Below, one piece after another: positions 32,701 to 45,200 of a stretch of DNA of 64,000 nt. Below the pieces are notes generated by a model. It had not been told where the DNA came from. It did not search any database and was given only the letters and a program-made list of their open reading frames with translations. Every line of letters starts with the position of its first letter. The stretch's first letter is position 1. The stretch is taken from the NCBI RefSeq assembly GCF_001021505.1, contig NZ_LDPO01000011.1:100941-164940 (forward strand), given 5' to 3'. This stretch comes from Mycolicibacter heraklionensis. GTDB taxonomy: Bacteria; Actinomycetota; Actinomycetes; Mycobacteriales; Mycobacteriaceae. Both the position numbers and the translations under genes were made by a program.

Positions 32701-33959
32701 CCGCCGCACCCCGTCGCGTCGACGAAGGTGTCGATGACACGTTCGCGTTGCCGGTGGAATTCCTCGTCGGTGAGAACGCCCGCTTCGCGCAGTTCGGCAA
32801 GCCCGCGCAGTTCGGCCAGGACCTCCACGCCCGTCACGGTTTCTTCTGGGTCCTCCGATGGTTCCGGGTCCGCCTGTTTGGGCGCCGTCACCGACGTGAT
32901 GGCCGACCGGGAGCGGTGTTCGGCGCCGACGGTTCCGGCTGATCTGGTCAAGGCCCGTCCGGCCGCACCGGCCAGGGCCATCTCGGCGAAGGGGATTTCG
33001 GTTCGAGCCGCCGCTGCCGCCGCTGCCACCGCTGGAGCGGTGCTGGATTGCGCTGAGAGCAAGGTGATTTCGCGCAGCGCCGTGGGCGCGGCCGCCGCCC
33101 AGGTCCGCGGCACCGACATTGCGCCCACCGGTATCGCCTTGGCCACACCGGCCCGCACCGCCGCGGGCTGGCCGGCGCTGACCAGACCGGCGGAGGGCAT
33201 CGAGGCAGCGATGGGCACCGTTTCGCCGAGCAGGCCCAGACCGGCGGCACCCCCGAAATCTCCGGTGAAACCCAGGCCCGCGAACGGCGCCAGGCTGGCC
33301 GTTTCGATCGCCAGGCCACCGAATTCCAGTCCCGCGCCGCCGCCTTCGAAGGGAGCGATGCTGTCCACCTCCAGCAGCGCGACCAGGATGTTCAGCAACA
33401 AGCCCTCCTCGCCGGCGCCGTCGTATGACCCGCCGGAGGTGTCGTCGGCGGGTGCGGTGAAGGTGGGGAGTTGGGTGGCTGCGGCGGCGTTGGTGGCGTA
33501 GTCGTACATGGCGGTGGCGTCTTGGGCCCACATTTCGCTGTAGTGGGCTTCGGTGGCGGCGATGGCGGGTGTGTTGGTGCCGAGGAAGTTGGTGGCGATC
33601 AGGGTGGCCAGTTGGGTGCGGTTGGCGGCGATGACGGCCGGGGGGACGGTCATGGCGTAGGCGGTTTCGTAGGCGGTTGCGGCGGCGGCGGCTTGGGTGC
33701 CGGCGTGGCCGGCTTTGGTGGCGGTGGTGCTCATCCAGGCGGCGTAGGGGGTTGCGGCGGCGGTCATGGCTGCTGCCGACGGGCCTTGCCAGGTTTGGTC
33801 GGTGAGTCCGGCGATGACGGTTCGGAAGTTGTTGGCGGCTGTTTCGAGTTCGGCGGCCATGGTTTTCCAGGCTGTGGCGGCGGCGCGGATGGGGCCTGAG
33901 CCCGCTCCGGCGTACATCAGCGCAGAGTTGACTTCAGGCGGCAGCGCTGCAAAATTCAT
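32697..33959 (-). CDS. PPE-SVP family protein with C-terminal SHOCT domain (first of tandem pair)
   Basis: 420 residues, same architecture as its neighbour: PPE domain (1-~170), a hydrophobic Gly/Ala-rich middle, SVP motif AMSVPRTWAAA, then a SHOCT-like ELRGLAELREAGVLTDEEF. The tail after SHOCT ends in DATGCGG. It is the promoter-proximal gene of a two-gene unit. The 110-base upstream region to the M1 peptidase gene contains no gene. The encoded PPE domain is identical to that of the second copy, pointing to recent duplication or gene conversion. Confidence 0.9.
   Translation of the reverse strand: MNFAALPPEVNSALMYAGAGSGPIRAAATAWKTMAAELETAANNFRTVIAGLTDQTWQGPSAAAMTAAATPYAAWMSTTATKAGHAGTQAAAAATAYETAYAMTVPPAVIAANRTQLATLIATNFLGTNTPAIAATEAHYSEMWAQDATAMYDYATNAAAATQLPTFTAPADDTSGGSYDGAGEEGLLLNILVALLEVDSIAPFEGGGAGLEFGGLAIETASLAPFAGLGFTGDFGGAAGLGLLGETVPIAASMPSAGLVSAGQPAAVRAGVAKAIPVGAMSVPRTWAAAAPTALREITLLSAQSSTAPAVAAAAAAARTEIPFAEMALAGAAGRALTRSAGTVGAEHRSRSAITSVTAPKQADPEPSEDPEETVTGVEVLAELRGLAELREAGVLTDEEFHRQRERVIDTFVDATGCGG
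33451..33959. repeat. Direct repeat copy 2 (5' part of first PPE gene)
   Basis: Partner of 32192-32700. Identity ends sharply at the end of the PPE domain, where the two genes become dissimilar, which is the pattern left by gene conversion or by duplication followed by domain swapping. Confidence 0.9.
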
Positions 33960-34069
33960 CGGCCACTCCTCGATCGCCGATATCTGACGCTATTTTCGGC
34001 GGCGACGACCGGGCAACACGGCAGCGACGACTCATACGAAACACATATCTGCCGTCCGGGTAGACGGGG

Positions 34070-35413
34070 TTACTGCGGAGTTGCCAGCGGGGGAACAGCA
34101 GTGGAATACAGCCAGGCCTGCCACAACGGTTGCAGCGGTTCGCCCGCATATCCGGCGGCCAGCGCGGTGAAGTCTTCGGTGCCGGCGTTGCTGTGGCGGT
34201 AGCGCGACGTCCAGTCGCGCAGCAGGGCGAAGAAGGCGTCATCGCCCAGCCGGCCGCGCAGCAGGTGCAAGGTGATCGCACCGCGTTTGTACACCCGGTC
34301 ATCGAACATGTCGGCCGGCCCGGGGTCGGCCAACAGCAGGTCCTGCGGCAGGCCGGCCAGCTGTCGGTGGTAGCGCCGCGCCAGCTGGTCGGCGCTCGGC
34401 CCGCCGGAATGCTCCGACCACAGCCATTCGGCGTAGCAGGCGAACCCCTCGTGCAGCCAGATGTCGCTCCAGCGCCGCAGGGTGACGCTGTTGCCGAACC
34501 ATTGGTGGGCCAGCTCGTGGGCGATCAGCCTGGCCGATCTCCCGGTGCCGTCGCAGTGGTTGGCACCGAAGATCGAAATCCCCTGTGCCTCAAGAGGGAT
34601 CTCCAGACTGTCGTCGGTCACCAGCACCGTGTAGCCGGCCGCCAGCGGGTAGGGCCCGAACAGGCGCACGAACAGCTCCATCATCTGCGACTGTTGCGCG
34701 AAGTCCCGCTCGAACTCGGTCTGCAGGCGGGCCGGCAGCACCGCACGGATGGCCACCGTCGACCCCGGCACCCGGCGGGTCACGTACCGGCCGATCTGCA
34801 GGGTGGCCAGATAGGTCGGTGTCGGCTCGGGCTGCTCATAGGTCCAGGTGGTCCGCGTTGCCCGGGCCCGCCGCGATATCAGTTCACCGTTGGCGACCAA
34901 GTAGTAGGGACTGTCGGTGCTGACCTCAAACCGGTAGCTGGCTTTGGCGCCGGGTCGGTCGTCACACGGGAACCACGAGGGTGCGCCGTTGGGCTGCCCG
35001 GAGACCAGTACGCCATCGGACAGCTCCTCGAAACCCACTTCGCCCCAAAGCGTTTCGCTGGGTCGTGGCGACCCCGAGTACCGGACCGCGATCACCAGCG
35101 CGGCACCGGTCGGCACCGCGGTGGCCAGGGTGATCCGCAGCTTCCCCGCCGAGGTGGCGAACCGGGCGGGTGGGCGACCGTTGACCCACACTTTGGCCAC
35201 CGACAGCGTGTCGGCAAGGTCCAAGGTGACCTCGCGCAGTGCGGCCAGCGCTACCGCGGTGATGGTCGCGGTGCCCGACAGCCGGTTACTGCTGACCTTG
35301 TACTCCAGATCGAGCTCGTAGCGCGAGACCCGGTAGCCGCCGTTGCCGCTGCCGGGCAGATAGGGGTCGACGACGGGCGCCGGGGCCTTGGCAGCTTTCG
35401 CGGGTTTGCTCAC
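34070..35413 (-). CDS. M1-family zinc aminopeptidase
   Basis: 447 residues. Zinc motif HELAHQWFGN followed by the third ligand Glu in WLHEGFACYAE, the HEXXH-x18-E signature of M1 peptidases. An N-terminal beta domain (YELDLEYKV, ETLWGEVGFEEL, APSWFPCDDRPGAKASY) precedes it. The usual GxMEN exopeptidase loop is altered to LEAQGISIF, so specificity may differ from PepN. No signal peptide. It is short for M1 enzymes because the C-terminal helical domain is missing. The GTG overlaps the stop of the Pls-like synthetase (GTGA), so the two are co-translated. Confidence 0.9.
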   Translation of the reverse strand: MSKPAKAAKAPAPVVDPYLPGSGNGGYRVSRYELDLEYKVSSNRLSGTATITAVALAALREVTLDLADTLSVAKVWVNGRPPARFATSAGKLRITLATAVPTGAALVIAVRYSGSPRPSETLWGEVGFEELSDGVLVSGQPNGAPSWFPCDDRPGAKASYRFEVSTDSPYYLVANGELISRRARATRTTWTYEQPEPTPTYLATLQIGRYVTRRVPGSTVAIRAVLPARLQTEFERDFAQQSQMMELFVRLFGPYPLAAGYTVLVTDDSLEIPLEAQGISIFGANHCDGTGRSARLIAHELAHQWFGNSVTLRRWSDIWLHEGFACYAEWLWSEHSGGPSADQLARRYHRQLAGLPQDLLLADPGPADMFDDRVYKRGAITLHLLRGRLGDDAFFALLRDWTSRYRHSNAGTEDFTALAAGYAGEPLQPLWQAWLYSTAVPPLATPQ

Positions 35414-38400
35414 GCCGCGGGCTCCTGACTCGCGGCAGAAGAAGATCCGCGTTTCTTGCCCGACGCCGGCCACGGCGCGATCGGGTTGCCCTGCCAGCGG
35501 GTCGCCGGCGGCACCTCATCACCGCGCATCACCAGCGAGGCCGGCCCGACGGTGGCACCGGCGCCCAGGCGAGCCGCGGGCAACGCGACGCAGTTGGGCC
35601 CCAGGGTGGCGCCCGCCTCCAGCGTGACGGTGTCCATCTGCATGATCCGGTCGTGGAACAGGTGGGTCTGCACCACGCAGCCGCGGTTCACCGTCGCGCC
35701 GGCGCCCAGCGTCACCAGGTCGGCTTCGGGCAGCCAGTACGTCTCGCACCACACCCCCCGGCCGATGGTCGCGCCGAGCGCCCGCAGCCACAGGTTCATC
35801 ACCGGGGTGCCGGTTGCGGCGCGGGCGAACCACGGGGCGGCAACCGTCTCGACGAAAGCGTCGGAGACTTCGTTGCGCCACACGAACGACGACCACAGCG
35901 GGCGCTGCGACGCCCGGATCCGGCCCACCGTAAGCCATTTCGCCACCACCGCGCTGCCGCCGGCCACCGCCCCCGCGGCCAGCAGCGTCACACCGCTGCC
36001 CAGTGCGGTCCAGCCGTAGCCGAACCGTGTTGCGCCCCACTGCAACACGCCCAGAACCGCGGCTCCGATCGCAAAGGTCACCACGACCGGGATCAGCCGG
36101 AATGTCTCCATGACGGCGCGCATCAGCTTCAGCCGCAGCGGCGGTTCGAACGTCCGCTCGGCATCGAGGTCGGCGGCCTTGCGCCGCAGGCGCACGGGCG
36201 GGCTGCCCAGCCACGACGAGCCGGTCTTGGCTTTGTGCGGTGCGGTCGAGAGCACTGCCACCAAGGAGTTGTCGGGTACTCGCCTGCCCGGCTGGGTGAT
36301 CCCGGAATTGCCCAGGAACGCGCGCTTGCCGATGGTGGCCGGCGCGACGTGGATCCAGCCGCCGCCCAACTCGTAGGAGGCCACCATGGTGTCGTCGGCC
36401 AGAAAGGCGCCGTCGGCGATCGTGGTGAACTTCGGGATCACCAGCGCGGTGGAGATCTCGGTGCCGTCGCCCACCTTCGCCCCCAGCAATCGCAGCCACC
36501 AGGGCGTGATCAGGCTGGCGTACACCGGGAAAAGATAGTCGCGGGCGTCGTCCATCAGACGTTCGGTGGCCCACAGCTGCCAACCCACCCGGCTGCGTAC
36601 CGGGTGGTAGCCCTCGCGCAGCCCGATCGACAACAGCCGCACCCCGATCACGGTCACGGCGGCGTAGCTGAACATCGCCACCAGTGCGGCCAGCGGGGTG
36701 GCCAGCGCTGCCGGGCGGACCGCGTCGGCCAGGGTGGCGCAGTCACGAACGGCCCAGCCCAGCACCGCCAGCCCGGCACCCAGCGCCAGCAGCGGCAGAC
36801 CCCCGAGAAACAGCGACGTCAGCCCGTACACCGCAGCCCACACCGGGCGCGGCGGCGGCCGGTGATCCGGCCAGGGATGGTGTGCCTTACCGGATTTCAC
36901 CGCCGGCGAACCGGTCCAGTACTGGCCCTTCTTCACCTCGCCGACCACCCCGGACCCGGGAGCGACGTCGGCGTCCTTGCCGACCGCCGCGCCCGGCAAC
37001 AGCGTGGTGCGGGCACCGATGGTGGCATCGTTGCCGACCGTCACAGGACCGACGTGGAACGCGTCGCCGTCGATCCAATGCCCGGTCAGGTCCACCTCCG
37101 GCTCGATGGAACACCGGTGGCCCAGCGTCAGCATCCCGGTCACCGGCGGGGCGGAGTGCAGGTCCACGCCCTCGCCGATCTTGTTACCCAGCGCCCGCGC
37201 GTAATACACCAGCCACGGTGCGCCGGAAAGATTCTCGGCGCCGCTGGCGGTGGCGAGCCGTTCGGCGATCCAGACCCGCAGGTGCTCGGGCCCGCCGCGC
37301 CGATAGGTGCCCGGCTGCAGGTTGGAAAGCAGGGCGCGTGCCCCCAGTGCGGCGATCCCCATCCGGCCCAGCGGGGTCACGAACAGTACGAAGGCGGCGA
37401 TCACCCACCACCAGTCCAGCCGCACCAGCCAGGGCAGCGGGTGCACCGCCGCCACCGTGTTGTTGATCAGCGCCAGCCACGTCACCCACTGCAACCCGGT
37501 CAGCGTGGCCAGTGGCACCGACAGCAGCACCTGCGCGGCCTGGGTCTGCCACGGGGTGGGCGCAACCGCGCGGGACGCGGCCTCCGCGCCCGGATCACTG
37601 CGGCCCATGTCGTCGAGAAAGCCGGCCAGGGAGCCCAGCCGTGGACGGTCGTAGAGCTGGGCGACGGTGGTCTGCGGGTAACGCTGACGCACGGCGGCCA
37701 CCAGCTGTGCGGCTTGCAGCGATCCGCCGCCGAGGGCGAAGAAGTCGGCCTGCTCGTCATCGACCGGGGCGCCCAGCACGTCGCGCCACAGCCCGGCCAG
37801 CCAGCCCAGGGTGCTGTCCGGGTCGTCGGCCCCGGCCAGGCCCCCGCCCCCGGGTTCCGGCCCCACCGGCCACGGCAGCGCGTCGCGGTCCACCTTGCCC
37901 GACGTGCGGGTGGGCAACTCGTCGACCAGCACCAGCCGGGGAACCAGCGCGGCGGGCAGTTGTCGGCCCAGCTCGGTGCGTGCGGCCCCCAGGTCGAAGT
38001 CCGGGTCGGTGCTGACCAGGTAACCGACCAGCAGTGGGGTCCCGGCGGCGCTGGTCCGCACCGCCGCTGCACCGCCGCTGACGCCGGGCAGTGTCACCAG
38101 CGCACTGTCCACCTCACCCAACTCGATGCGCCGGCCGCCGACCTTGACCTGGTCGTCGGCCCGGCCGCAGAACACCAGCCCGTCGGCGTCGAGGCGCACC
38201 AGATCGCCGCTGCGGTAGGCCCGCGGCCACTGCAGGGCGGGCAGCGGCGCGTACTTCTCGGCGTCACGGTCGGGGTCCAGGTAGCGGCCCAGCCCGACAC
38301 CGCCGATCACCAGTTCGCCGATCTCACCGTCGGCCACCGGCGCCCCGTCGGGGCCGAGCACGGCCAGGTCCCAGCCCAACAGCGGCAGTCCGATCTGAAC

Positions 38401-39333
38401 CGGGCCGGTGCCGTCGAGCTGCGCCGCGCAGGCCACCACGGTGGTCTCGGTGGGGCCGTAGGTGTTCCACACCTCGCGGCCGTCCACCGCCAGCCGGGCC
38501 ACCAGCTCCGGCGGGCAGGCCTCGCCGCCGAAGATCAGCAGCCGGACCGCCTCCAGCGCCTCGGCCGGCCACAGTGCCGCCAGGGTGGGCACGGTGGACA
38601 CCACGGTCACGTCGCGCGCCACCAGCCACGGACCCAGGTCCATGCCGCTGCGTACCAGCGACCGCGGCGCCGGCACCAGACAGGCGCCGTAGCGCCACGC
38701 CAGCCACATCTCCTCGCAGGAGGCGTCGAACGCGACCGACAGCCCGGCCAGCACTCGGTCGCCGGGCCCGATCGGGTTGTCCTGCAAGAACAGCTGGGCT
38801 TCGGCGTCGACGAAGGCCGCCGCGTTGCGGTGCGTGATAGCCACGCCCTTGGGGGTGCCGGTGGACCCCGAGGTGAAAATGATCCAGGCGTCGTCGCTGG
38901 TCTGCGGTGCCGTGGCCCGCCAGCCGCGTGACGCGCCCGGGCCGCGGATCAAGCCCTGTTCGGTGATCACCGCCGCCACCTGGGCCTCGTTGAACACCAG
39001 CTCGGCGCGCTCGGGCGGGTCGTCGGCGTCCACCGGCACGTAGGCCGCGCCGGTGGCCAGGGTGGACAGGATCGCCACATACAGCGCGTAATTGCCCGAC
39101 GGCATCCGGATGCCGATGCGATCGCCGCGGCCCAGGCCGCGGGCGGCCAGCCACGCGACGCTGTCTGCGATGTCCTCGATCAGCTCCGCGTAGGTCAACA
39201 CCACGTTGCCGTCGTCGATCGCGGGAGCATCGGGGTAGCGGTCAGCGGTCTCTTGCAGAATGTCGATCAGGGTGCGGGGCTGCGGCGCCGAGGAGCCGCG
39301 CAGATACTGCGCGGGGACTTGCAGTGAGGGCAC
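35410..39333 (-). CDS. Pls/PosA-family NRPS-like synthetase with membrane and acyltransferase-like hexapeptide domains
   Basis: 1307 residues from GTG 39333 (VPSLQVPAQYL). An adenylation domain occupies roughly 20-500: IIFTSGSTGTPKGV, YRSGD, GRADDQVKVGGRRIELGEV, SGKVDRDAL. A carrier domain has its pantetheine Ser in DFFALGGGSLQAAQLV. Then come alternating transmembrane segments and several left-handed beta-helix repeats. This is the architecture of epsilon-poly-lysine synthetase Pls, where the membrane domains catalyse peptide bond formation without a condensation domain. The amino acid used cannot be read reliably by eye. Coupled downstream to an M1 aminopeptidase. Product unknown. Confidence 0.92.
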   Translation of the reverse strand: MPSLQVPAQYLRGSSAPQPRTLIDILQETADRYPDAPAIDDGNVVLTYAELIEDIADSVAWLAARGLGRGDRIGIRMPSGNYALYVAILSTLATGAAYVPVDADDPPERAELVFNEAQVAAVITEQGLIRGPGASRGWRATAPQTSDDAWIIFTSGSTGTPKGVAITHRNAAAFVDAEAQLFLQDNPIGPGDRVLAGLSVAFDASCEEMWLAWRYGACLVPAPRSLVRSGMDLGPWLVARDVTVVSTVPTLAALWPAEALEAVRLLIFGGEACPPELVARLAVDGREVWNTYGPTETTVVACAAQLDGTGPVQIGLPLLGWDLAVLGPDGAPVADGEIGELVIGGVGLGRYLDPDRDAEKYAPLPALQWPRAYRSGDLVRLDADGLVFCGRADDQVKVGGRRIELGEVDSALVTLPGVSGGAAAVRTSAAGTPLLVGYLVSTDPDFDLGAARTELGRQLPAALVPRLVLVDELPTRTSGKVDRDALPWPVGPEPGGGGLAGADDPDSTLGWLAGLWRDVLGAPVDDEQADFFALGGGSLQAAQLVAAVRQRYPQTTVAQLYDRPRLGSLAGFLDDMGRSDPGAEAASRAVAPTPWQTQAAQVLLSVPLATLTGLQWVTWLALINNTVAAVHPLPWLVRLDWWWVIAAFVLFVTPLGRMGIAALGARALLSNLQPGTYRRGGPEHLRVWIAERLATASGAENLSGAPWLVYYARALGNKIGEGVDLHSAPPVTGMLTLGHRCSIEPEVDLTGHWIDGDAFHVGPVTVGNDATIGARTTLLPGAAVGKDADVAPGSGVVGEVKKGQYWTGSPAVKSGKAHHPWPDHRPPPRPVWAAVYGLTSLFLGGLPLLALGAGLAVLGWAVRDCATLADAVRPAALATPLAALVAMFSYAAVTVIGVRLLSIGLREGYHPVRSRVGWQLWATERLMDDARDYLFPVYASLITPWWLRLLGAKVGDGTEISTALVIPKFTTIADGAFLADDTMVASYELGGGWIHVAPATIGKRAFLGNSGITQPGRRVPDNSLVAVLSTAPHKAKTGSSWLGSPPVRLRRKAADLDAERTFEPPLRLKLMRAVMETFRLIPVVVTFAIGAAVLGVLQWGATRFGYGWTALGSGVTLLAAGAVAGGSAVVAKWLTVGRIRASQRPLWSSFVWRNEVSDAFVETVAAPWFARAATGTPVMNLWLRALGATIGRGVWCETYWLPEADLVTLGAGATVNRGCVVQTHLFHDRIMQMDTVTLEAGATLGPNCVALPAARLGAGATVGPASLVMRGDEVPPATRWQGNPIAPWPASGKKRGSSSAASQEPAA

Positions 39334-39380
39334 GACTGTAGAACGTACCGAGCACGGTCGGGGTGTGCAGCGCGTCATCG

Positions 39381-42151
<2,771 letters not shown>

Positions 42152-42174
42152 GGTCTGTGGCATACTGGCCGGTC

Positions 42175-42292
42175 GGAGGGGAGTATTCCCCAATTCGCAG
42201 TGTCGTCATCACGTCGCCCGTCATCGGGTGACCGGGGCTGTGGGCCGGGCAACCGGCGGAAGAGACCTCCAGCGCTGCTATGACGCTGGAGG
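42175..42292 (+). promoter_or_regulatory. yybP-ykoY manganese riboswitch controlling the P-type ATPase
   Basis: Contains the conserved GGGGAGTA (42178-42185), GTCGTCATCACG and GAAGAGACC segments of the yybP-ykoY Mn(II) aptamer. P1 pairs GGAGG (42175-42179) with CCTCC (42266-42270). The same CCTCC starts CCTCCAGCG, which pairs perfectly with CGCTGGAGG (42284-42292), the ribosome-binding site six bases before the ATG. The two helices exclude each other: with Mn bound, P1 holds CCTCC and frees the site; without Mn the site is sealed. A translational ON switch is thus predicted. Confidence 0.88.
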
Positions 42293-42298
42293 CCAGCC

Positions 42299-45200
42299 AT
42301 GGATGTTTTCGCAATCGGCCGTTTGGGTCTGGACGCCGTTGGCGCCGTCGCTTCGGCCAGCCTGGACCTCGCCGCCATCCCGCTGCGCGAAGGCGCCAAG
42401 ATCCTGGCCGGTGAGCGCTCCGACCTGACCAGCCGACGCAGCTGGCGCGGCGCCGGACGGGCCTGGATCGAGGTGCACGGGCTCGACGACCCCGACGGCG
42501 CAGATATCGGTGCCGAGGTTTCCGAAGCCCTGCGGGCCGAGCCCGGCGTTACCTCGGTGCGGCTGAACCGTCCGCTGTCGCGGGTGATCGTTGAGATCGG
42601 CGACCACGTTTCGCTGGCCGATCTGTGCGCCACGGTGGAAGCCGTCGAGAAGAATTTCGAGCTGACCGCGACCGAAACCGCGGCACTTCCGGGCGACGGA
42701 CTGCTGCTGGCCACCAAGGGCGCGATGGTGGGCGCCAACGCGGTAGGCCTGGCGATCGCGACCGTGGGCAGCGCGATGCGCTGGCCGGCCGCGCCGAAGA
42801 TCTTCGACGCCGCGGCGTCGGTGGCCCGCTACCAGCCGCTGGTCCGGGGCGCCCTGGAAAGCCGAATCGGCCCGGCAAGGACCGACCGGGTGCTCGCACT
42901 GGCCTCGCTCGGGTCGCACGTCATCACCATGTCGCCCGCGATCCTGGCGGTGGACATGATGGTGGAGGGCCTGAAAGCCTCCGAGACCCGCGCCGGGGCG
43001 CTGGCCTGGAATCGCTACGAGCCGGAGCTGGCCCGTTACGCCGACCACCCGGACGTGCACACCACCGCGCGGCCTGTCCCACGGCCGGACGGCGCGGCCG
43101 AGCGCTACCTGAAGCGCACGGCGATAGCGCAGGTGGTCGGTGCCGGGGTGGTGGGCGGGCTGACCCGCAACCTGGACATGACCTCGAGCGCGATCCTGGC
43201 GACCTCGCCGAAAGCGGTGCGCACCAGTTGCGAATCGTTCGCCGCGACCCTGGGACAGGGGCTGGCGGACGCGCACGGGGTGCTGCCGCTGCGGCCGGAC
43301 AGCCTGCGCCGCCTCGACAAGATCGACACCGTGGTCATCGACCCGCGGGCGCTGACCGGTGAACAGCGCCGGGTGGTGCAGATCCGCGGCGCGACCGAGC
43401 ACGAACTGCCGAAGGCATGGAACAGCGCGCAGAGCCTGCTCGACAAGCCCGGACTGCGCCCGGGCTGGCACCGGGTTCCCGGAATGACATCCCGCGGGTC
43501 GGCCCGCAAGGAGCCGGTGGACGCGCTGATCCTGCCCGCGCACCATGCCCTGGCGTCGGCGGTGGTGCTCGAAGGGCGTGCCTGCGGCGCGGAGCTGGTC
43601 ACGGTGGACACCGAGATCCTCGGTGAGCTGCGTCCCGGTTTCGACGAGATCCGCCCGGTCTCCGGCGACGATCTGGACGCCGCGCTGGCCGCGGCCGTGA
43701 CCGACCTGCAGCAGGCCGGCCGCACCGTCGCGGTGCTGTCCACCTCGGCAGCGCAGGCGCTGGCGTCGGCGGATCTGGCGCTGGGCGTCATGCCGACGAG
43801 CGAGCACGCCGACACCCCTCCGCCTTTTTATGCCGACCTGCTGCTGGCCGACCTGGCCGGAGCATGGCAGGTGCTGCGCGCGCTCCCGGCCGCCCGGTCG
43901 GCCACCGAGCGCGGGGTCGCGATCTCGATCGGCGCGTCGTCCATCGCCGGGCTGCTGCTGGTCCGCGGCGTCCGGGCGACCATCCCCGGTGTCGGCGCTG
44001 GGCAGAGTCGCGGCCCCGGCCCGGTGACCGTCGGTGCCGGCGCCGGAATGCTCTCGGGGTATCTGCTGGCCCGCCGGGTGCTGCGTGCGCGCGCGCCGAA
44101 GCCGGCACCGGCCTACGAGTGGCACGCCATGACGGTCGAGCAGGCGCGGGAGCTGTTGGCGCCGGACGCGGTGACTCCGCTGGCCGAACGTGCCCCGGTC
44201 GACGCGGAATCGCAGGGCGTGTTCTGGCCGTACTTCCATGCCGTGCGTGAGGAGTTGTCCGATCCGATGACGCCGATCCTGGCGCTGTGCTCGGTGGCGA
44301 CCGCCATGCTGGGTTCGCCGATCGACGCGGTGATGGTGGGCACGGTGCTCACCGGCAACGCCATGCTGGCCGCCTACCAGCGGCTGCGGGCCGAGAGCCG
44401 GCTGAACACCCTGCTGGCCCAGCAGGCCCCGCCGGCCCGGGTCGTGCTGATGGGGGCCGAGAGGACTCCGACCTACCACGAGATCCCCGCCGAACAACTG
44501 CTGCCCGGTGACCTGATCGAGGTGCGCAGCAACGAGGTGGTGCCCGCGGACGCCCGCGTCATCGAGGTGGCCGACGTCGAGGTCGACGAGTCGTCGTTGA
44601 CCGGCGAGTCGCTGTCGGTCGGCAAACAGCTCGACCCGACTCCCGGCGCCGAACTGGCCGAGCGCAGCTCGATGCTCTACGCGGGCAGCACGGTGATCGC
44701 CGGCAAGGCGCTGGCGCTGGTGACCGCCGTGGGTGCAGACACCCAGACCCGCCGGGCCTCCGAACTTGCCTCCGGGGAGCTGTCCGAGGTCGGCCTGCAG
44801 CACCACCTGTCCCAGCTCATGTACCGGACCTTCCCGTACAGCGCCGCCGGCGGTGTCGCCGTCGGTGCGCTCGGCCTGCTGCGCCAGGGCGGCCTGCGGG
44901 TGGCGCTCGGCAACGCGATCGCGGTCGCGATCGCCGCCGTCCCGGAGGGGATGCCGCTGATGGCGACCCTGGCCCAGCACTCGTCGTCCCAGCGGTTGAC
45001 CAAATCCGGTGCGCTGGTGCGGATTCCGCGATCGGTGGAGGCGCTCGGCCGGGTCGACGTGGTCTGCTTCGACAAGACCGGAACGCTGTCCGAGAACCGG
45101 CTGCGGGTAACCACGGTGCGTCCGCTGGCCGGATACTCCGACGACGACGTACTCGGCACCGCCGCGCAGGCGGCGCCGGCTCCCGACGGTGCGGCGCACG

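Noticed and set aside
31483..33959. CRISPR or tandem repeat array.
   Set aside because: The repeat is two copies of a PPE coding domain, not short regular repeats with spacers. I saw no CRISPR array anywhere in the window.
35653..38931. A 1092-codon open frame on the plus strand, antisense to the Pls-like synthetase.
   Set aside because: It is rich in His, Gln, Arg and Gly with no domain, typical of a GC-rich antisense shadow. The opposite strand encodes a complete, motif-bearing enzyme.
20055..39380. Prophage or integrative element at tRNA-Thr.
   Set aside because: No integrase, recombinase, phage structural gene or visible att duplication. Only gene replacement relative to H37Rv can be supported.
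42175..42270. M-box magnesium riboswitch.
   Set aside because: The conserved GGGGAGTA and GAAGAGACC loops and the 96-base size fit yybP-ykoY; M-box elements are longer and lack these loops.
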